The notes beneath the pieces are model-generated. The model saw nothing but the letters and a program-made list of their open reading frames with translations. It did not search any database and was not told where the DNA came from. 13,887 nt of DNA, taken from contig DGJU01000030.1 of assembly GCA_002387605.1 (NCBI GenBank), forward strand, positions 4,076-17,962, given 5' to 3'. Below, piece after piece: positions 7,640-13,887 of the stretch; within the stretch, counting starts at the first letter, position 1, and every line of letters begins with the position of its first letter. This stretch comes from Alphaproteobacteria bacterium UBA4588. GTDB taxonomy: Bacteria; Pseudomonadota; Alphaproteobacteria; Puniceispirillales; Puniceispirillaceae. The position numbers and the translations under genes are program-made.

Positions 7640-8661
7640 TGGAATAAGGCCTCTTTCCATTCCTCTAAAAACCGTTGTTTTTTCAGCCGGTCGAGATAGA
7701 CAAGTAACCCTGTATCTAAGCGGATTGGTTTGAATTGGCGGTTTTTGTTTAAAACCTCACTCTGCAAAGAGAGCATATCAGTGCGTTTTTCAATAAAGTC
7801 CTGGCCAACATCATTGAGTAGAAATATTAAAAAATCACGGGCCGCCTGAAAGTTCTGAGTACCTCTTGGCACAAGTGCTGTGCGCAGCAGCATATGAGTA
7901 TAGTCTTGAGGGTAAATGACCAAAAGATTATCCTGCTCGCGCGAGCGTTTCTGTGCGTAGGAGCCGATGATATTATACGCTAATAACACCTCACCAGTAT
8001 TCACCGCGTCAAGCATTTCACCAGAGCAGCAAAAAAGGCCTGTAGTGAGACTTCCCATTACCTCTGCCATTCGCCAGTAACTATCGGATTGGCGTGCATC
8101 TTGAGTGGCAAATAGGAATCCAGCACCAGATTGTCTCACATCATAGGTAACAATCTTGCCTCTTAAATCATGTTGATTGGCGCGTAAAAATGAAATCAAA
8201 TCACGCCGGCTTTTTGGCGCTTCAATATTGTTAAAGTAGGATTTTGAAACCACCATGCCAATCGGTTCAAGTGAAAAGCCAAACAGTTTATTTTGCCATT
8301 GGCTCCAATCAGGTCCTTGCGATGTTTCCGGTAATGAAACTGATTCAGCAAAGCCATCATTTGCAAGCTTCATCTGTAAATCCATAGCCGATGACATCAC
8401 AAGGTCAAACGGCTCCTCGCCATCACGGACTTCGTGATAGATATCAGAAGTGTTGGAGAGAACATATTCTATACTGACAGACGGGAATGAGGTGATATAG
8501 GCTGTTAGAACAGGATCAAAAACATCAATGTCTGTAGAGGATAAAATACGTAAATCTGCTGTATCTTTTTGCGGGCCGTAGGTTCGAACTTCTTCAATCA
8601 CCAGCGCATCAGACGGTGAGTTCATAAAAAAAATTAGCAGGGCAATGATAAGATAGCGCAT
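7636..8661 (-). CDS. Periplasmic binding protein (type 2 fold) coupled to the sensor kinase
   Basis: A 341-residue extracellular solute-binding protein resembling iron/polyamine-type (SBP_bac_6/8) proteins. The signal peptide covers roughly residues 1-19 (hydrophobic YLIIALLIFFM, likely cut after SDA). Family-like blocks are DLRILSSTDIDVFDP (36-50), FDLVMSSAMDLQMKLA (85-100), FGFSLEPIGMVVSK (127-140), RGKIVTYDVRQSGAG (167-181) and GEVLLAYNIIGSYA (223-236). Two adjacent cysteines sit at 211-212. It has no cognate ABC permease or ATPase here. Its ATG at 8661 lies inside the kinase gene (28-nt overlap) behind a strong AAGGGGG ribosome site. It therefore probably works as a periplasmic sensor subunit for the kinase, comparable in idea to PgtC of the phosphoglycerate system, rather than in transport. 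That role is inference; the fold is well supported. Confidence 0.82.
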   Translation of the reverse strand: MRYLIIALLIFFMNSPSDALVIEEVRTYGPQKDTADLRILSSTDIDVFDPVLTAYITSFPSVSIEYVLSNTSDIYHEVRDGEEPFDLVMSSAMDLQMKLANDGFAESVSLPETSQGPDWSQWQNKLFGFSLEPIGMVVSKSYFNNIEAPKSRRDLISFLRANQHDLRGKIVTYDVRQSGAGFLFATQDARQSDSYWRMAEVMGSLTTGLFCCSGEMLDAVNTGEVLLAYNIIGSYAQKRSREQDNLLVIYPQDYTHMLLRTALVPRGTQNFQAARDFLIFLLNDVGQDFIEKRTDMLSLQSEVLNKNRQFKPIRLDTGLLVYLDRLKKQRFLEEWKEALFQ

Positions 8662-10025
8662 ACAGATTCCCCCTTTAATTTTTTGACTTTAATTGTGGCA
8701 TTAATAGCGTTTGCTGCTTCTAAAACGATACTCAAGCCTAAGCCTGACCCTATTATATCTTTATTTTCTGTGCCACGCTTAAACTTTTTGAAAATTTGTG
8801 AGGCATTAAAGTCTTTTAAATTGGCGGCATCATTTGTGATTGTAACCGTTATTTGTTTTTTATCTTGGCTCAGATCAACAAATACAGTTGATTCTGCAAT
8901 GGCATATTTCAGCGCATTATCAAGCAGGTTTCGCAGTGAGGTTTCAAGCAGTGTTCGGTCAAGATAAAGCTGCTGCTTCTGCTCTAACGTTGATGAAAAA
9001 GCGATGTCTAAATCCCGTAGATCAGCTGCTGGCCTAAACTGGTTTATCAAATCTTCAACTGCCTGATGCGCCGAAAATTTCTGTTTTTCAGGACGCTCAG
9101 CGCGATAAAGCACCATGGCATGGTCAAGTAATTGGGTGGCTGACCGGTTAGTTTGGTCCACAGACCGGATAATGTTTCGCAGATGTTCTCTGTTTTCAGG
9201 TGTCTTTGATTTTCGAAGGGCAAGCTCACTCTCTGATTTTACAACTGATAATGGCGTGCGAATATGATGGGCTGCTTCTGCAATGAATGTTTCAGTTTGA
9301 CGCAAGGCGGTCCGAAACCGACTAATAAATCCGTTCAGCGAGTGAACAAGGGGAAGAAGTTCAGAGGGAACGTCTGATGAAACTTTTCGCAAATCTGACG
9401 GACCACGCATTTTAACGTCATCGGCAAAAGAGCCGATTGGCCTAATGGTCAGGTTGGCTGTAAGGAAGGCAAATAAGATGGCAATGATGAGGAAAATAAA
9501 AGTGACAAAGATGAGGTTAGTTGAAATCTTTGTCAGAACAGTTGCCTGAAAATTCTGGCTTTGTGCAATAATAATTGTGAGACGCCGCGCCTGGTTTCCG
9601 GCAAAAATTACATTTTCAATACTGGCGGCGCGAAACGTCTCATCAAGATAATCAATGTTTGTAAAAATGGGTTCTTGCAGGTCACCAAATGGCCCTTCAT
9701 AGGGCAGGTCCTCATAGCCGGTCAGAAATTTTCCATCATCTTTGATTTGATAGAAAATGCGATCTTCGCCGATTGCCCCCAGCAATGAGAATGTATCATA
9801 AGGCAAATCGAGACTTACCATATTATCAACGACATAAATTTTATCGACAACAGAGCTTACGGCAGCTGCTAATAATCTGTCTTGGGTTGCTGTGACAGCT
9901 TGAACAAGTGCCAGCCTGACGACCAGAAATAAAAACAGGGAAATAACAACTGCCACAAGCCCAAGCTGTATCAGCAAACGATTGCGAATAGAGGTTGTTT
10001 TTAAGGCGAATAGTTTTCTAATCAT
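8634..10025 (-). CDS. tctE: Sensor histidine kinase, TctE-like
   Basis: Inner-membrane histidine kinase, 463 residues. A membrane helix at about 17-42 and a second at about 169-192 bracket a periplasmic sensor region of about 125 residues, as in TctE-type kinases; a HAMP-like linker follows to about 245. The H-box AAHHIRTPLS places the phospho-histidine at His253. The N-box NLLDNALKY (366-374) and G-box GSGLGLSIV (426-434) are intact. The usual DxGxG box is degenerate (NDAANL, 398-403), though its Asp is kept. The ATG at 10025 overlaps the regulator stop by 8 nt. The frame continues upstream to 10100, but that part lies inside the regulator gene and gives a non-family N-terminus. It should phosphorylate the adjacent OmpR-type regulator. 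Assignment to TctE rests on architecture plus divergence from tctCBA. Confidence 0.9.
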   Translation of the reverse strand: MIRKLFALKTTSIRNRLLIQLGLVAVVISLFLFLVVRLALVQAVTATQDRLLAAAVSSVVDKIYVVDNMVSLDLPYDTFSLLGAIGEDRIFYQIKDDGKFLTGYEDLPYEGPFGDLQEPIFTNIDYLDETFRAASIENVIFAGNQARRLTIIIAQSQNFQATVLTKISTNLIFVTFIFLIIAILFAFLTANLTIRPIGSFADDVKMRGPSDLRKVSSDVPSELLPLVHSLNGFISRFRTALRQTETFIAEAAHHIRTPLSVVKSESELALRKSKTPENREHLRNIIRSVDQTNRSATQLLDHAMVLYRAERPEKQKFSAHQAVEDLINQFRPAADLRDLDIAFSSTLEQKQQLYLDRTLLETSLRNLLDNALKYAIAESTVFVDLSQDKKQITVTITNDAANLKDFNASQIFKKFKRGTENKDIIGSGLGLSIVLEAANAINATIKVKKLKGESVCAILSLPC

Positions 10026-10686
10026 TGACGTGCAGCCTATAGCCAATACCGCGGACAGTTTCAATTTGCAGGTTCGTATTGTGAAGCTTTTTGCGGACAC
10101 GGCCTACATATACTTCTATCGCGTTATCAGTCACTTCTTCGGAAATGGAAAAAAGCCTATCTGTTAACTGCTCTTTGGAAAAAATAATTTCAGGAGAATT
10201 GAAAAAGATCTCAAGCAGTCTTAATTCTCTGTTTCTAAGAGAAGTCTTTTCGCCATAGGCTTCCAACATGGCAATCAGCGGGTATAGCGTCGCATTACCA
10301 TAATTAAGGGCGAGCTGATCCTGTCCGCTATGACGACGTAAAACTGCCCGGCAACGCGCCTCTAATTCTGCGAACTCAAATGGTTTTATAATATAATCGT
10401 CAGCCCCAATATCGAGTAAATCAATTCTGTCAGAAATTTCAGAACGGGCTGTCATTACGATAACAGGCGTATTGTTATTTTTGGATCGAATGGTTCGAAG
10501 AAAATCCCGACCATCACCATCGGGAAGCATGATATCTAGCAGAATAATATCAAAATGAGTTACTGATGCAAAATGCTTAGCCTCAGACAAATCATGCGCC
10601 ATCTCAACATGGTTTTTCTCAAGCTCAAAAAATAACCGAAGGGAGTCTGCTAATTCTTTTGTATCTTCAATTAACAGAACCTTCAA
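10018..10686 (-). CDS. tctD: OmpR-family response regulator, TctD-like
   Basis: Two-domain transcription regulator, 222 residues. The receiver domain (1-115) has the acidic pocket Glu7/Asp8, phospho-acceptor Asp51 (LLDIMLPDGDG), the conserved Thr78 and Lys100 (DYIIKPFEF). The C-terminal winged helix (about 125-222) contains the recognition region DNAIEVYVGRVRKKL and the wing motif VRGIGYRL. The start codon is TTG with AGGGGA about 7 nt upstream; no ATG fits the conserved KVLLIED start. It is the first gene of the five-gene minus operon and is transcribed away from tctC across 120 bp. In Salmonella and Bordetella, related pairs activate the neighbouring tricarboxylate transporter, so control of tctCBA and of its own operon is likely. 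Confidence 0.92.
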   Translation of the reverse strand: MKVLLIEDTKELADSLRLFFELEKNHVEMAHDLSEAKHFASVTHFDIILLDIMLPDGDGRDFLRTIRSKNNNTPVIVMTARSEISDRIDLLDIGADDYIIKPFEFAELEARCRAVLRRHSGQDQLALNYGNATLYPLIAMLEAYGEKTSLRNRELRLLEIFFNSPEIIFSKEQLTDRLFSISEEVTDNAIEVYVGRVRKKLHNTNLQIETVRGIGYRLHVND

Positions 10687-10709
10687 AATTTTCCCCTAAC
10701 ATAAATCAC

Positions 10710-10727
10710 GTGTCAGCTTGGTGTCAG
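10710..10727. promoter_or_regulatory. Candidate response-regulator box (11-bp-phased direct repeats)
   Basis: GTGTCAG occurs at 10710-10716 and again at 10721-10727, a start-to-start spacing of 11 bp. OmpR/PhoB-class dimers bind head-to-tail half sites with this phasing. It lies in the 120-bp region between the divergent regulator and tctC genes, the expected place for a TctD-type operator. A TATAAA at 10772-10777 (5 of 6 to -10) without a good -35 is compatible with an activator-dependent tctC promoter downstream. Binding is inferred, not shown. Confidence 0.45.
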
Positions 10728-10806
10728 GTTAGTTTGATTAGATTTATGAGTAAAGGGCGTGGCCGTGAGGTTATAAAGCGCCTGAATAGATGTGAGGGAG
10801 GACAAA

Positions 10807-11799
10807 ATGTTCAAAACATCAATGAAGCGCCGTGTATTTGCGGCGGCAATTGCAGCGACATCAATCGTAGGTTTCTCAACAGCAGGTATGGCGCATGGCC
10901 ATAAAGTTGTTGATTCTATCCATTTCTTGATTCCAGGTGGCGCAGGCGGTGGCTGGGACGGAACAGCCCGTGGCACAGGCGAAGCACTAACAAAATCAGG
11001 CCTAGTCGGTTCGGCATCCTATGAAAATATGTCTGGCGGTGGTGGCGGTAAAGCCATTGGATACCTGATTGAAAATGCTGATAGTAATCACGGAACATTG
11101 ATGGTGAATTCAACGCCTATCGTGATCCGCTCATTAACAGGTGTATTTCCGCATAACTTCCGTGACCTAACGCTTGTTTCAGGAACAATTGGTGACTATG
11201 CAGCTTTGGTCGTACCCGCTAACTCAAGCATAAAAAATATGGGCGATTTAGTTGCCGCATATAATGCAAATCCATCAGATGTTGCCATCGGTGGCGGCTC
11301 AGTGCCAGGCGGCATGGATCATCTGGTTGCGGCCATGGTTATGCAGGCTGCTGGCGCAGACCCAACAGAAGTAAAATATATTGCTTATGATGCTGGTGGT
11401 AAGGCAATGGCAGCGCTTCTCTCAGGAGAAATTAAAGCATTGTCTACAGGGTTCTCAGAAGCTGTTGCGATGGCAAAAGCAGGAGAAGCCAATATCATTG
11501 GTGTAACGTCAGATAAGCGTGTTGGCGCATTACCAGAAGCTATGACAATGAAGGAACAGGGTATTGATACCTATTTTGTTAACTGGCGCGGTTTCTTTGC
11601 AGCACCAAATTTGCCAAAGGATAAATTGGTAGCGTATCAGAAGGCCATTGATAAAATGTATGGCACTGATGAGTGGGAAGCTGTTCGCTCACGCAATGGC
11701 TGGGAAAACATCCATAACCCAGGCGCAAAGTTCATGACATTTCTTGAGCAACAGGAAAAAGATATTAGTACTCTTATGAAGAAACTTGGTTTCCTCTAG
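10807..11799 (+). CDS. tctC: Tripartite tricarboxylate transporter binding protein TctC
   Basis: Periplasmic solute-binding receptor of a TTT-family transporter (Bug/TctC family), 330 residues. The signal peptide starts MFKTSMKRRVFAAAIAATS and is probably cut after GMA (residue 29). The ligand loop after the first strand, IPGGAGGGWDGTARGTGEAL, is the family's glycine-rich carboxylate-binding turn. Later blocks GGGSVPGGMDHLVAA, KYIAYDAGGKAMAALLSGE and the NWRGFFAAPNLPKDKL segment are also characteristic. The ATG at 10807 is chosen because GGGAGGA lies just upstream; an in-frame GTG at 10792 overlaps that ribosome site and is unlikely. It is the first gene of tctCBA and is followed by an intrinsic terminator, so the receptor should be made in excess over the membrane subunits. 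The ligand is probably a di- or tricarboxylate, not identifiable here. Confidence 0.95.
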   Translation: MFKTSMKRRVFAAAIAATSIVGFSTAGMAHGHKVVDSIHFLIPGGAGGGWDGTARGTGEALTKSGLVGSASYENMSGGGGGKAIGYLIENADSNHGTLMVNSTPIVIRSLTGVFPHNFRDLTLVSGTIGDYAALVVPANSSIKNMGDLVAAYNANPSDVAIGGGSVPGGMDHLVAAMVMQAAGADPTEVKYIAYDAGGKAMAALLSGEIKALSTGFSEAVAMAKAGEANIIGVTSDKRVGALPEAMTMKEQGIDTYFVNWRGFFAAPNLPKDKLVAYQKAIDKMYGTDEWEAVRSRNGWENIHNPGAKFMTFLEQQEKDISTLMKKLGFL

Positions 11800-11816
11800 G
11801 AGTGGTATCTATCATG

Positions 11817-11854
11817 TGTCTGGCCCTTGTTAATGGGGCCAGACAGCTTTTTTT
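11817..11854 (+). terminator. Intrinsic terminator/attenuator between tctC and tctB
   Basis: TGTCTGGCCC (11817-11826) pairs perfectly with GGGCCAGACA (11836-11845) around a 9-nt loop, and a run of seven T follows at 11848-11854. This is a textbook rho-independent terminator on the plus strand. It stops 17 nt before the tctB start. Since tctB and tctA have no obvious promoter of their own, partial read-through probably sets a high receptor-to-membrane-protein ratio. Confidence 0.88.
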
Positions 11855-11871
11855 AAAAAGAGGGTAATGTC

Positions 11872-12357
11872 ATGGCGTTAGATCGATATATCGCCCTTAT
11901 TATTGCAGTTATTTTTTTAATTTATGGTTACACCGCTTTTTTTGAAATGGATGGCCTGTTGCCGCCAATTCTCAAAAGAAACCCTATTTGGCCCTCTACC
12001 TTCCCAAAAATTCTGTCTGTCATTGGCGTGCTTGCCGCTCTTTCTGTTGTCATTAATCTTGAAAAAGCAGGCAAACAGATTGGTGACGATTTAGATATCG
12101 CAAATTGGCGTGAATATAAGGTTGTACAAGCATTGCTGCTGATTGGCGGCATGGTGCTTTATGCTCTGACATTGCGGAGCCTTGGATTTCTTGCATCAAC
12201 ATTCATGTTTCTTACAGGCGGAAGTATTCTTCTGGGGGAGCGCCGGATTGTCAGGTTGGCTCTCATCACCGCTATTGCAAGTTACGGCATATGGTATCTG
12301 GTGGATACAGTATTAGGAATTTATATGACGCCCTATCCACGCTGGTTAGACCTCTAA
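11872..12357 (+). CDS. tctB: Tripartite tricarboxylate transporter small membrane subunit TctB
   Basis: Small membrane subunit of the TTT transporter, 161 residues, normal for the poorly conserved TctB family. Hydrophobic segments lie at about 8-24, 43-62, 84-101, 104-121 and 127-147, with the first and last less certain. The segment WPSTFPKILSVIGVLAAL (40-57) and the late GFLASTFMFLTGGSILLGERR (105-125) match the usual TctB pattern. The ATG at 11872 follows GAGGGT by 6 nt, just after the terminator's T-run. tctA begins 13 nt after its stop. TctB is required with TctA for sodium- or proton-driven uptake; its mechanistic role is poorly defined. Confidence 0.9.
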   Translation: MALDRYIALIIAVIFLIYGYTAFFEMDGLLPPILKRNPIWPSTFPKILSVIGVLAALSVVINLEKAGKQIGDDLDIANWREYKVVQALLLIGGMVLYALTLRSLGFLASTFMFLTGGSILLGERRIVRLALITAIASYGIWYLVDTVLGIYMTPYPRWLDL

Positions 12358-12370
12358 GGGAGCAAAATAG

Positions 12371-13879
12371 ATGTTAGAAGGATTTCTTATTGGTCTTGAA
12401 ACAGCGTTATCAATCAAAAACCTGCTTATGGTCATTGGTGGTTGTATCATAGGAACATTTATTGGCATGTTGCCTGGGCTTGGTCCTATGTCCATCATTG
12501 CGATTATGATCCCTGTGGCGATTTCTATTGGCGACCCGTCAGCTGCAATTATTCTGCTTGCCGGTGTATATTATGGCGCTGTTTTTGGTGGCTCAACCTC
12601 CTCTATTTTGATTAATGCGCCCGGTGTGGCATCAACTGTTGCAACAAGCTTCGATGGTTATCCGATGACCCGTCAAGGCAAAGCAGGCAAGGCGTTAACA
12701 ATTGCAGCCATTGCATCTTTTGCAGGCGGGACAATCGGGGCTATTTTGCTGGTGCTTTTTGCGCCGGCACTGGCGTCTGTTGCCTTGCTGTTTCATTCCT
12801 CTGAATATTTTGCGTTGATGGTTGTTGGGCTGTCAGCTATTGCAGCTTTTGCCGGGACTGGGCAGATAACCAAAGCAGTGCTGATGACGATTGCCGGCCT
12901 TGTGCTTGCGACTATAGGAGAGGGCGCACAGTTTAACATGCCGCGCTTTACAATGGGCATTATGGACCTTCAATCGGGCATTGGCTTTATCACATTGGCA
13001 ATGGCAATGTTTGCAATTCCAGAGACGTTATTTCTGATTTTGGATCCAAACCGCTCTGGCAAACCAGATGAAAAGCAATCTGAAATTACTAATCTGCGGA
13101 TTACCAAAGATGAGGCAAAACAAATTACACCCGTAATTGCACGCCAATCTTTGCAAGGATTTTTAATTGGGGTGATGCCAGGGGCCGGCGCGACTATTGC
13201 GTCGTTTCTGGGGTATGCTGTGGAACGAAATTTAGCCTCTCCAGAGGAAAGAGAACAATTTGGAAAGGGATCGGTAAAAGGTCTTGCGGCGCCTGAGAGT
13301 GCAAATAATGCAGCCTGCACCGGGTCTTTTGTGCCGTTACTCACGCTTGGTATTCCAGGCTCTGGGACGACTGCGATTCTTCTGGGGGCACTGATTGCTT
13401 TAAATGTATCGCCGGGCCCACGCCTGATGGAGGACCAACCTGAGATTTTCTGGTCTGTGATTCTCTCGATGTATTTTGGCAATTTGGTATTGTTGATTTT
13501 GAACCTGCCTCTCATTCCTTATATTGCTAAGGTTTTGACTGTTCCGCGTACCTTCCTTATTCCGTTTATTTTGTTCTTCACATTAATGGGCGCTTATATC
13601 GGGCAGAATAATGCAACAGAATTATTATTCCTTGTGGGATTAGGTGTTACTGCGACGATATTACGATTTGCTGCCTTTCCCCTCGCTCCGCTGCTCATTG
13701 GGTTTATTTTGGGCCCGATGCTCGAAGATAATTTCTCGCGCGCGACACAGCTTTATGATGGCATTGGATTTATGTGGGAGCGTCCTATGACGACAGCGTT
13801 ACTTCTTATCGCCATTTCTTTGATTGTGTTGCCAGCTTGGCGGTCGCGCCGTGCGGCGGTGAGCTTAAAAAAGGGATAG
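12371..13879 (+). CDS. tctA: Tripartite tricarboxylate transporter large membrane subunit TctA
   Basis: Large channel subunit of the TTT transporter, 502 residues, complete, with about a dozen hydrophobic segments. The two family signatures are clear and related by internal duplication: GTFIGMLPGLGPMSIIAIM (28-46) with YYGAVFGGSTSSILINAPG (67-85) in the first half, and GVMPGAGATIASFLGY (about 267-282) with LGIPGSGTTAILLGAL (about 326-341) in the second. These glycine/proline-rich loops are thought to form the substrate and ion path. The ATG at 12371 follows AAGGGAG by about 8 nt. It completes the tctCBA set. Codon use and base composition resemble its neighbours, with no sign of recent transfer. 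Confidence 0.97.
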   Translation: MLEGFLIGLETALSIKNLLMVIGGCIIGTFIGMLPGLGPMSIIAIMIPVAISIGDPSAAIILLAGVYYGAVFGGSTSSILINAPGVASTVATSFDGYPMTRQGKAGKALTIAAIASFAGGTIGAILLVLFAPALASVALLFHSSEYFALMVVGLSAIAAFAGTGQITKAVLMTIAGLVLATIGEGAQFNMPRFTMGIMDLQSGIGFITLAMAMFAIPETLFLILDPNRSGKPDEKQSEITNLRITKDEAKQITPVIARQSLQGFLIGVMPGAGATIASFLGYAVERNLASPEEREQFGKGSVKGLAAPESANNAACTGSFVPLLTLGIPGSGTTAILLGALIALNVSPGPRLMEDQPEIFWSVILSMYFGNLVLLILNLPLIPYIAKVLTVPRTFLIPFILFFTLMGAYIGQNNATELLFLVGLGVTATILRFAAFPLAPLLIGFILGPMLEDNFSRATQLYDGIGFMWERPMTTALLLIAISLIVLPAWRSRRAAVSLKKG

Positions 13880-13881
13880 TT

Positions 13882-13887
13882 ATGAGC
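13882..13887 (+). CDS. Possible start of a further gene, cut by the window edge
   Basis: ATG AGC at 13882-13887, 2 nt after the tctA stop, is preceded by AAGGGA at a suitable 5-nt distance. This fits another operon gene beginning here, but only two codons are visible, so the product cannot be named and the start itself is tentative. Confidence 0.35.

Noticed and set aside
10026..10100. N-terminal extension of the kinase reading frame
   Set aside because: It lies within the regulator gene and adds a basic, cysteine-containing stretch not seen in TctE-type kinases. The ATG at 10025 gives a normal short cytoplasmic start before the first membrane helix.
10698..10727. Minus-strand promoter CTGACA - 18 bp - TATGTT for the regulator gene
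   Set aside because: The hexamers fit, but transcription would start inside the AGGGGA ribosome site of the regulator, leaving no usable leader.
10792..10806. GTG start adding five residues to TctC
   Set aside because: Those bases contain the GGGAGGA ribosome site used by the ATG at 10807, and the extension would spoil the signal peptide's usual start.
12970..13515. A 181-codon open frame on the minus strand
   Set aside because: It lies entirely inside tctA, whose plus-strand product carries both family signatures across the same bases. The antisense translation has no recognisable motif.
1..13887. Mobile elements, tRNA/rRNA genes and CRISPR arrays
   Set aside because: I found no transposase-like or integrase-like frame, no tandem spaced repeats and no cloverleaf or rRNA-like stretch. 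The gaps between genes are too short to hide one apart from 5812-5976, 10687-10806, 1-121 and 428-527, which were read on both strands.

Overview
The window looks like chromosomal DNA from an alphaproteobacterium, probably a free-living and perhaps marine heterotroph. The base composition is moderate. Most genes have clear Shine-Dalgarno sequences and many overlap tightly. There is a stand-alone RHH_4-type ribbon-helix-helix protein of a kind common in Alphaproteobacteria, and transport for carboxylic acids and peptide-like solutes is dense. The lineage is inferred from protein character, not from a marker gene. I see no mobile element, phage gene, RNA gene or CRISPR array.

Layout. Minus strand, right to left: a five-gene overlapping operon (10686 down to 5977) encodes an OmpR-class response regulator, a TctE-like sensor histidine kinase, an iron/polyamine-type periplasmic binding protein, an AtuA/DUF1446 protein and a DUF4387 protein. 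After a 165-bp gap comes a complete peptide/nickel-type ABC importer in the order binding protein, permease, permease, ATPase, ATPase (5811 down to 528). Its binding-protein gene is separated from the first permease by a perfect 15-bp stem-loop. Last is a small RHH_4 gene with its own likely promoter (427 to 122). Plus strand: divergent from the regulator, the tripartite tricarboxylate transporter genes tctC, tctB and tctA (10807 to 13879) run to the right edge. An intrinsic terminator lies between tctC and tctB. Another gene may begin at 13882.

How the parts may work together. A TctD/TctE pair divergent from tctCBA is the classical arrangement for carboxylate-induced TTT uptake. Two 7-bp direct repeats spaced 11 bp apart in the shared intergenic region are a candidate binding site for the regulator. 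What is unusual is that the two-component operon continues without a gap into an extra binding protein, which may be a ligand-sensing partner of the kinase, and then into the uncharacterised AtuA/DUF1446 plus DUF4387 pair, which may be the enzyme acting on the imported compound. The adjacent ABC importer may serve the same pathway with another substrate, or may simply be a neighbour. The shared substrate is inference; none can be named from sequence alone.

Start sites were revised for five genes using Shine-Dalgarno sequences and overlaps: the ABC ATPase at 1343 (GTG), the AtuA protein at 7639, the kinase at 10025, the regulator at 10686 (kept, but TTG) and tctC at 10807.
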